64,000 bases of DNA from Lawsonia intracellularis PHE/MN1-00. Lineage in GTDB: Bacteria > Desulfobacterota > Desulfovibrionia > Desulfovibrionales > Desulfovibrionaceae. The translations under genes were made by a program, and so were the position numbers. Positions within the stretch are counted from its first letter, which is position 1, and each line of letters begins with the position of its first letter. Location: assembly GCF_000055945.1 (NCBI RefSeq), contig NC_008011.1, positions 124,001 to 188,000 of the forward strand. The letters are read 5' to 3'. The notes below the pieces were generated by a model. It saw nothing but the letters and a program-made list of their open reading frames with translations. It made no database searches and was not told where the DNA came from. This document shows positions 58,088 to 64,000 of this stretch, one piece after another.

Positions 58088-59926
58088 TTGAGTAATAATA
58101 TAACAAATAATAATCTTAGAAATATAGCTATTATAGCACATGTTGACCATGGAAAAACAACTTTAGTTGATGCCTTATTTCGTCAAAGTGGTATTTTTCG
58201 CGAAGATCAGCAAGTTGATGATCGTGTCATGGATAGAATGGATCTTGAACGTGAAAGAGGTATTACCATTGCAGCTAAGAACTGTGCTGTGACATGGCAA
58301 GGTATAAAAATTAATATCATAGATACACCAGGCCATGCTGACTTTGGTGGTGAAGTAGAACGTGCACTTTCAATGGCTGATGGTGCAATTTTACTTGTAG
58401 ATGCAGCAGAAGGTCCACTTCCTCAAACACGTTTTGTGTTAAAAAAAACACTTGAAGCTGGATTAAAGATTATTGTTATAATCAATAAAATTGATCGAAA
58501 AGATGCACGAGTTCAAGAAGTCCTTAATGAAATTTATGATCTTTTTATAGACCTTGATGCAACAGATGAACAGTTAGAATTTCCTGTATTGTACGCTATT
58601 GGTAGAAATGGTGTGGCAATGAGAACTTTGGATGATGCACAAGAAGGCCTTGTTCCACTTTTTGAGACTATAATAGAAGTTGTTCCAGGACCTAAATACG
58701 ATCCTAATGAACCATTCCAAATGCTTGTTTCAGATTTGAGCTATTCAGACTATCTTGGACGTTTATCTGTTGGAAAGATATCTCATGGAAGTGTACATTC
58801 AAAAGATGCACTTGTTTGCATGAATGAAGAGGGTGTAGCTATTCCTCTTCGAGTAACAAAATTACAATCATATCAGGGAATAACACTTACAGATATAGAA
58901 TCTGCAGAACCTGGGGATATTATTGTTATTGCAGGTCTTGAAGATGTTTCTATTGGAGATACTATTTGTACTAAAAATGAAATACGAGTTCTACCAAGGT
59001 TAAATATTGATGAACCAACAGTAGCTATGCGTTTTACTATTAATAATTCTCCATTAGTAGGAAAAGAGGGGAAGATTGTTCAGTCAAGAAAAATCAGGGA
59101 AAGACTTTTTAAAGAAACACTAACTAATCTTGCTATTAGTGTAGAAGAAGCTGAAGAACGTGATAGTTTTATTGTAAAAGGACGTGGTGAATTTCAATTA
59201 GCAATTCTCATTGAAACAATGCGTCGTGAAGGTTTTGAGTTATCTGTTGGTAGACCAGAAGTTATTCTCCAAGAAAAAGATGGTGAACGACTTGAACCTG
59301 TTGAGCATTTGTATATTGATTGTGATGAATCCTTTATGGGAGTAGTAACAGAAAAAATTGCTCAAAGAAAAGGACGGATGTTAAACTGTGTTAATAATGG
59401 CTCAGGTCGTGTAAGGCTTGAGTTTTCAATACCATCAAGGGGTCTTATTGGATATCGTGATGAATTTCTTACTGATACAAAAGGTACAGGAATTATGAAT
59501 TCGTTATTATCAGGATATGAGCCCTGGAGAGGAGATTTTCCTAGTCGTTTTACAGGTTCTATTGTTTCAGATAGGGCAGGTTCAGCTGTTGCATATGCAT
59601 TATTTAATCTTGAACCAAGAGGTGAATTATTTATTGTTTCAGGAGATCCTGTCTATGAAGGAATGATTATAGGTGAGCATAATCGTGATAATGATATAGA
59701 TGTTAATCCTATAAAAGAGAAAAAGTTAACTAACTTACGTACATCAAGCAAAGATGAAGCTATTATTCTTACTCCAGTAAAACCTATGACTCTTGAAAAA
59801 GCATTACATTTTGTAAAGGAAGATGAACTAGTTGAAGTAACACCAATTTCGATTCGTCTAAGAAAAGCAGAATTAAGTGCTCAAAAGAGACATCAAATAG
59901 CAGGAAAAAAGAAAACAGGAAAGTAA
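58088..59926 (+). CDS. typA: Translational GTPase TypA/BipA
   Basis: Ribosome-associated GTPase of the EF-G family, needed for growth at low temperature and under stress. The 612 residues have AHVDHGKTTLVDAL (G1), ERGITIAAKN (G2), DTPGHADFGGEVER (G3) and NKIDR (G4), then the EF-G-like beta-barrel and the two alpha/beta domains with RGLIGYRDEFLTDTKGTG, and the TypA-specific C-terminus. The start codon is TTG (58088), with GAAGGA about eight bases upstream. A terminator hairpin follows at 59927. Confidence 0.97.
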   Translation: MSNNITNNNLRNIAIIAHVDHGKTTLVDALFRQSGIFREDQQVDDRVMDRMDLERERGITIAAKNCAVTWQGIKINIIDTPGHADFGGEVERALSMADGAILLVDAAEGPLPQTRFVLKKTLEAGLKIIVIINKIDRKDARVQEVLNEIYDLFIDLDATDEQLEFPVLYAIGRNGVAMRTLDDAQEGLVPLFETIIEVVPGPKYDPNEPFQMLVSDLSYSDYLGRLSVGKISHGSVHSKDALVCMNEEGVAIPLRVTKLQSYQGITLTDIESAEPGDIIVIAGLEDVSIGDTICTKNEIRVLPRLNIDEPTVAMRFTINNSPLVGKEGKIVQSRKIRERLFKETLTNLAISVEEAEERDSFIVKGRGEFQLAILIETMRREGFELSVGRPEVILQEKDGERLEPVEHLYIDCDESFMGVVTEKIAQRKGRMLNCVNNGSGRVRLEFSIPSRGLIGYRDEFLTDTKGTGIMNSLLSGYEPWRGDFPSRFTGSIVSDRAGSAVAYALFNLEPRGELFIVSGDPVYEGMIIGEHNRDNDIDVNPIKEKKLTNLRTSSKDEAIILTPVKPMTLEKALHFVKEDELVEVTPISIRLRKAELSAQKRHQIAGKKKTGK

Positions 59927-59956
59927 AGACATATTCTTTTTCTAAGAAATATGTCT
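59927..59956 (+). terminator. Terminator between typA and ychF
   Basis: AGACATATT (59927-59935) and AATATGTCT (59948-59956) pair perfectly and are extended by CTT/AAG. The hairpin is followed by TATTGTTG and then further T runs. The two genes converge, so it may serve both. Confidence 0.65.
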
Positions 59957-59979
59957 TATTGTTGTAGTATTATTTTTTG

Positions 59980-61080
59980 TTAGACGTTGAATAAAAAGTG
60001 AATAATATCACCATCAGTAACAATATAATCCTTACCTTCTGTTCTTAACACTCCAGCATTACGACAGGCTGTTTCAGATTTGTATTGTAGAAAATCCGAA
60101 ATACTCATGACTTCTGCACGAATAAATCCTCTTTCAAAGTCTGAATGAATAACCCCTGCAGCCTGAGGTGCTTTCCAACCTTTTTCAATTGTCCATGCTC
60201 TTACTTCTTTTTCTCCTGCTGTGAAATAACTAATAAGACCTAGTGCATTGTAGCCGGTTTGAATAATTTGAATGAGTCCACTTTCTTTGATATGATAACT
60301 ATTAAGAATTTCAGCTTGTTCTTCATCTGATAATCCTTGAAGTTCTTCTTCTATTTTTGCACAAATGACAATCATCTCTGTATGGTTCTTTTCTGCAATT
60401 TTTTTTACTGAATTTAGATAGTTATTACCGTCAATTAAATTAGTTTCATCTACATTAGCACAGTATATAATACGTTTATCAGTTAGTAAGCCTAACTCTT
60501 TCCATAATGAACTTAATTTTTCATTTTTTTTCTCATTAAATGTAGATGCAGGGTTTCCACTATTTAAGTGAAGAAGAAGAAGATTCATTTCTTCAACAGC
60601 CACTTTAGCGTCTTTATTATTTTTTGCTATTTTTTGAAGGCGCTCTATACGTTGTGTCACAGTTTGTATATCTGCTAATAAGAGTTCTGTTTCAATGGTT
60701 TCAATATCTCTGATGGGGTCAACATTTCCTTCAACATGTGTTATGTTTTCATTATCAAAACAACGTACGACTTGAAGAATAACAGAGCATTCACGTATAT
60801 GGGCCAAAAATTGATTTCCAAGTCCTTCACCTTTACTTGCACCTTTTACTAGCCCTGCTATATCAATAAAGTCTACAGTTGTTTGAATAACCTTTTGAGG
60901 AGAAACTATAGATGCTATTTCTTCAAGGCGGTGATCAGGAACAGGTACAGTGGCTTTGTTAGGTTCAATAGTACAAAATGGATAGTTTGCTGCTTGAGCA
61001 TTTTGTGCTTTTGTTAACGCATTAAATAAGGTAGATTTTCCTACATTAGGAAGACCTACAATACCAATTTGTAAAGACAT
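59980..61080 (-). CDS. ychF: Ribosome-binding ATPase YchF (Ola1)
   Basis: A P-loop ATPase of the Obg group found in nearly all organisms. It has GLPNVGKSTLFNALTKA (residues 8-24), the DIAGLVKGASKGEG switch II region with a helical coiled insertion (about 125-200), and NVDE in place of NKxD, which fits ATP preference. The C-terminal TGS domain (YFTAGEKEVRAWTIEKGWKA, then HSDFERGFIRAEV) is intact. The 366-residue length is normal. The gene is single, with a long upstream gap. Confidence 0.96.
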   Translation of the reverse strand: MSLQIGIVGLPNVGKSTLFNALTKAQNAQAANYPFCTIEPNKATVPVPDHRLEEIASIVSPQKVIQTTVDFIDIAGLVKGASKGEGLGNQFLAHIRECSVILQVVRCFDNENITHVEGNVDPIRDIETIETELLLADIQTVTQRIERLQKIAKNNKDAKVAVEEMNLLLLHLNSGNPASTFNEKKNEKLSSLWKELGLLTDKRIIYCANVDETNLIDGNNYLNSVKKIAEKNHTEMIVICAKIEEELQGLSDEEQAEILNSYHIKESGLIQIIQTGYNALGLISYFTAGEKEVRAWTIEKGWKAPQAAGVIHSDFERGFIRAEVMSISDFLQYKSETACRNAGVLRTEGKDYIVTDGDIIHFLFNV

Positions 61081-61351
61081 AGTTTATCTCCAAACGATTT
61101 ATACTATTAACTATGATTTGTTAATTAGTACAAAGAAAATAATATGTTTTGTACAAATATAATAAGCTATATTACAGCAATAAGATAGTAAAAAATAATT
61201 TGACTTTACTTATAATAAGATAGCTAAGTAATTAGAATTTTTATTTTATTATTATCTATGGTTAGAGAAAAAATTGTTATGTTTATTTTTTGTTAAAAGA
61301 TATGTTAATATTTAGTTACCATAAAGAAATTATTGATAGTTAGGAGGTGTT

Positions 61352-61810
61352 ATGCAGCGTTGTGGTCTTTATATCATTTGTTTAGTGTTATCTATAGGTA
61401 TGATAAGTTGTGCAAATTTTAGTGCTTCTTCTTTTGGAGGGAAGCAAATTCGTAGTGCACATATTGTTGAATTTGGAAAAGTCGTTTCTGTAAAACCTGT
61501 TGAACTAGAAGGAAATACACCAATTCTAGGTACTATTACTGGTGGAGCTGTTGGTGGTGTTCTTGGTAGTTTAATCGGTGGAGGATCAGGAAGAATATTA
61601 TCAACTGTTGTTGGTGCTGGAGCAGGGGCTGTTGCTGGAAACATTGCTGAAAGAAAAATTACAACGCAACAAGGTCTCGAAATAGAAGTGAAACTTGATA
61701 ATGGTCAAATTATTTCTATAGTTCAAGGTGCTGATCAATCTTTTAGTCCTGGCGAACGTGTTCGAGTACTACGTGGAAGTGATGGTTCGGCTCGAGTATC
61801 TTCAATATAG
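61352..61810 (+). CDS. Glycine-zipper outer-membrane lipoprotein (SlyB/Pcp type)
   Basis: A 152-residue lipoprotein with a signal ending at MISC (Cys20). The centre is a glycine zipper (about 60-97: GTITGGAVGGVLGSLIGGG and VVGAGAGAVAGNIAE) that can insert in the outer membrane, followed by a beta domain (EIEVKLDNGQIISIVQ and FSPGERVRVLRGSDG). SlyB relatives stabilise outer-membrane proteins under stress. AGGAGGTGTT precedes the ATG. A strong terminator at 61852 closes the gene. Confidence 0.88.
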   Translation: MQRCGLYIICLVLSIGMISCANFSASSFGGKQIRSAHIVEFGKVVSVKPVELEGNTPILGTITGGAVGGVLGSLIGGGSGRILSTVVGAGAGAVAGNIAERKITTQQGLEIEVKLDNGQIISIVQGADQSFSPGERVRVLRGSDGSARVSSI

Positions 61811-61851
61811 AGAACAAAAGTATTAAGTGAAAAAGACAAAATTTGTTAAAT

Positions 61852-61887
61852 AAAAAAACTTGTTACTATTAAGTAACAAGTTTTTTT
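61852..61887. terminator. Bidirectional terminator
   Basis: A 15-base perfect stem (AAAAAAACTTGTTAC with GTAACAAGTTTTTTT) with loop TATTAA, ending in T runs on both strands. It sits between the convergent glycine-zipper lipoprotein gene and lon and should end both transcripts. Confidence 0.85.
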
Positions 61888-61905
61888 ATAAAAAGAATAA
61901 CTTTT

Positions 61906-64000
61906 TTATGATGTTGGTTGTTTTGTTTGTTTTTTCTTAGTAACAACAGGAATTGTTTCGCTAAAAGCTAATGGAAGAACTTCATCTATATGGCTTACAG
62001 TATGTATTTTAATCTTTTTCTTTAATTCTTGAGGAATTTCTTCCAGATCTTTTGTATTTTTAGTAGGTATAATAACATGTCCAAGACCTCTTGCAACACC
62101 TGCAAGAACTTTTTCTTTTATACCTCCAACAGGAAGGACTCGACCACGGAGGGTAATTTCACCTGTCATACATAAATCTCCACGGACAGATTTACCTGTT
62201 AATGCAGAAATAAGTGCTGTTGTTAATGTTACACCAGCTGATGGGCCATCTTTTGGAGTTGCACCTGCAGGGATATGTATATGTATATCCATTGATTTAG
62301 CAAAATCTGGTGAGATATTAAGACTAGATGCTTTTGAACGAGCATAACTTAATGCTGCTTGAGCACTTTCTTTCATAACATCACCAAGTTGACCTGTAAG
62401 AAGTAAGTTTCCTTTTCCTTTTACTGTAGATACTTCTATATATAAAATTTCTCCTCCTGCTGGTGTCCAGGCAAGTCCTAAGGCAACACCTGGTGGAAGT
62501 GTTTTTTCTGTGTCATCATCAATAAATCTTGGTATTCCTAAAAATTTTTCAATTTGGTTTGTAGTAATACGGAATGGTGGTTTTTTCCCTTCAGCTTTTT
62601 TTCTTGCAACCTTACGGCATAGAGAACCTATTTCTCTTTCCATATTTCTTAATCCTGCTTCACGAGTATATTCTCTAATAATTTTTTCAAGGCAGGTGTC
62701 AGAAATGATAAGCTCGTTTTCTTTTAGTCCATTTTCTTTTAATTGTTTGGGTAGAATATACTTACGAGCTATAGCAAGTTTTTCCTGTTGGGTATAGCCA
62801 GGTAATGATATGATTTCTAATCTATCCTTTAGTGCTGCAGGAATATGTTCTAAGTGATTTGCTGTGCATAAAAAAAGGACTTTTGATAAATCAAATGGTA
62901 CATTGAGGTAGTGATCACTAAAGTTATGGTTTTGCTCTGGATCTAATGCTTCAAGTAATGCAGAAGATGGATCTCCACGAAAATCATTCCCTAGTTTATC
63001 TATTTCATCCAAGAGAATAACAGGATTTTTAGTTCCTGCTTGTTTCATAGCTTGAATAAGCCTTCCTGGCATTGCACCAATATATGTGCGTCTATGGCCA
63101 CGAATTTCAGCTTCATCATGCATACCACCAAGAGAGATCCTTTGAAATTTTCTTCCAAGTGACTTAGCAATAGAGCGTCCAAGTGACGTTTTACCTACAC
63201 CAGGAGGTCCTGCGAAACAAAGAATAGGACCTTTTGACTTTGGATTAAGTTTTCGTACACTGAGATATTCAAGAATACGATCTTTGATTTTTACAAGTCC
63301 ATAGTGATCTTCATTTAAGATTGTTTTTGCTTTATGAATATCTAGTTGGTCTTTGGATGTTTTTTTCCATGGAAGCTCAGCAATCCAATCAAGATAGGTA
63401 CGAATTACACCAGCTTCTGCTGAATCGGCATGCATTGTTGAAAGCCTACGAAGCTGTTTATCGACTTCTTTACGTACTTCTGCTGGTAATCCAGCTTTGT
63501 TTAAGGCACTAGAAACTTCTTCAATTTCTTCATCAGCATCAATAGCATCACCTAGTTCTTTACGGATAGCTTTAAGTTGCTCTCTTAGAAAGTAGTCTTT
63601 TTGAGCTTTATCCATACCTTCACGAGCAGAAGTTTGGATTTTTACTTGCATTGTTGCAACTTCAGCTTCATGGGTAAGGTGTGTAATGACAAGGTGAAGT
63701 CGATCTATAGGTTCAAGACATTGAAGTATTTCTTGTGCTTCTTCTGTTTTGAGTCGAAGATTGGCTGCAATTAGATCTGCAAGTCTTCCTGGTTCATTCA
63801 CATTAGAAAGAACTCCCATAATTTCGCCAGTAGGAATACCTCTTAATGCTAGTATTTTTTCGCATTGTTCACGAGCATAACGGAGAAGAGCTTCCTGTTC
63901 TGTTGGCTTTACGGTAGGTTGAGGTTCTTGGAGTAACTCAACTGTTGCTGTAAGATAGCCATCTTCATTATGGATCGTAAGACACCTAGCTCTAGAGATA
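61906..64000 (-). CDS. lon: ATP-dependent Lon protease (5' end beyond window)
   Basis: Serine-lysine AAA+ protease that degrades damaged and regulatory proteins. The readable part covers the end of the N domain (the frame stays open to the window edge, with YAREQCEKILALRGIPTGEI just ahead of MGVLSN), the AAA+ module with GPPGVGKTSLGRSIAKSLG and LLDEIDK, and the protease domain with the catalytic Ser in PKDGPSAGV and Lys in LPVGGIKEKVLAG. The methionine at 63819 is internal, not the start. The C-terminus extends about 20 residues past the family end with Lys-rich TKKKQTKQPTS. The upstream N-terminal part is cut by the window. Confidence 0.96.
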   Translation of the reverse strand, partial: ISRARCLTIHNEDGYLTATVELLQEPQPTVKPTEQEALLRYAREQCEKILALRGIPTGEIMGVLSNVNEPGRLADLIAANLRLKTEEAQEILQCLEPIDRLHLVITHLTHEAEVATMQVKIQTSAREGMDKAQKDYFLREQLKAIRKELGDAIDADEEIEEVSSALNKAGLPAEVRKEVDKQLRRLSTMHADSAEAGVIRTYLDWIAELPWKKTSKDQLDIHKAKTILNEDHYGLVKIKDRILEYLSVRKLNPKSKGPILCFAGPPGVGKTSLGRSIAKSLGRKFQRISLGGMHDEAEIRGHRRTYIGAMPGRLIQAMKQAGTKNPVILLDEIDKLGNDFRGDPSSALLEALDPEQNHNFSDHYLNVPFDLSKVLFLCTANHLEHIPAALKDRLEIISLPGYTQQEKLAIARKYILPKQLKENGLKENELIISDTCLEKIIREYTREAGLRNMEREIGSLCRKVARKKAEGKKPPFRITTNQIEKFLGIPRFIDDDTEKTLPPGVALGLAWTPAGGEILYIEVSTVKGKGNLLLTGQLGDVMKESAQAALSYARSKASSLNISPDFAKSMDIHIHIPAGATPKDGPSAGVTLTTALISALTGKSVRGDLCMTGEITLRGRVLPVGGIKEKVLAGVARGLGHVIIPTKNTKDLEEIPQELKKKIKIHTVSHIDEVLPLAFSETIPVVTKKKQTKQPTS

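Overview
The window is a very AT-rich bacterial chromosome segment. Its housekeeping genes (polA, der, serS, typA, ychF, lon, clpB) and other genes (dprA-xerC, a cobA-hemD fusion, DUF1844, YbgF-like and Tim44-like envelope proteins) look like those of the Desulfovibrio group of delta-proteobacteria, but in a shrunken, AT-driven genome with long non-coding gaps and decaying genes. This combination fits an obligate intracellular relative such as Lawsonia intracellularis. That is an inference from gene content and composition, not from a database match. The genes are Gram-negative: an ADP-heptose pathway phosphatase (gmhB), diacylglycerol kinase, lipoproteins and a glycine-zipper outer-membrane lipoprotein.

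Layout. 0.3-6.8 kb: corA, a small zinc-ribbon protein, argC with DUF1844, and polA with dgkA. 7.2-10.2 kb: three uncharacterised envelope proteins ending with an M15 peptidase. 10.4-14.2 kb: a minus-strand metabolic group (AlsS-like acetolactate synthase, auxin-efflux-carrier permease, DapA/HOGA-like aldolase). 14.6-17.8 kb: tRNA-Arg, YbgF-like lipoprotein, dprA, xerC. 17.8-21.7 kb: Tim44-like protein, der, serS on the minus strand. 22-26 kb: lipoprotein, TPR protein, cobA-hemD, purN. 26-29.7 kb: msrB-msrA, YigZ, a CcdA-like protein, a maltose-acetyltransferase-like enzyme. 30.2-34.2 kb: the chaperone operon cbpA-cbpM-clpB. 34.2-36.5 kb: a polar amino acid ABC importer. 36.9-43.8 kb: gmhB, folC, selA, a STAS protein, a DUF342/FapA protein and a CgeB-like glycosyltransferase. 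43.86 kb: tRNA-Leu, followed by about 2 kb of less AT-rich, broken sequence that carries one intact HD-hydrolase gene. 46-50.7 kb: a DUF4396 membrane protein, two lineage-restricted helical proteins (one built of three exact-length 40-residue repeats), a family 2 glycosyltransferase and a polysaccharide deacetylase. 51.1-53.5 kb: the ruins of a class III anaerobic ribonucleotide reductase operon (nrdD, nrdG), then tRNA-Ser. 54.2-57.4 kb: a secreted metallo-beta-lactamase-fold protein, small unknown proteins, a methyltransferase. 57.75-64 kb: tRNA-Glu, typA, ychF, a glycine-zipper lipoprotein and lon, which runs off the right edge.

The most informative observations are the decayed nrdDG operon, which still shows clear signature motifs across several frames; the fossil island behind tRNA-Leu; the 40-residue amphipathic repeat protein at 47.6 kb; a (TA)7 tract in the signal-peptide region of the MBL-fold gene, where one extra unit would join it to an upstream start with a better ribosome-binding site; and a hypothetical gene at 56 kb whose frame stays open past a single stop. 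No CRISPR array, insertion sequence or rRNA was seen. I found no clear new multi-gene system. The candidates closest to undescribed biology are the small helical proteins at 47-48 kb and the three-gene envelope cluster at 7.2-10.2 kb.
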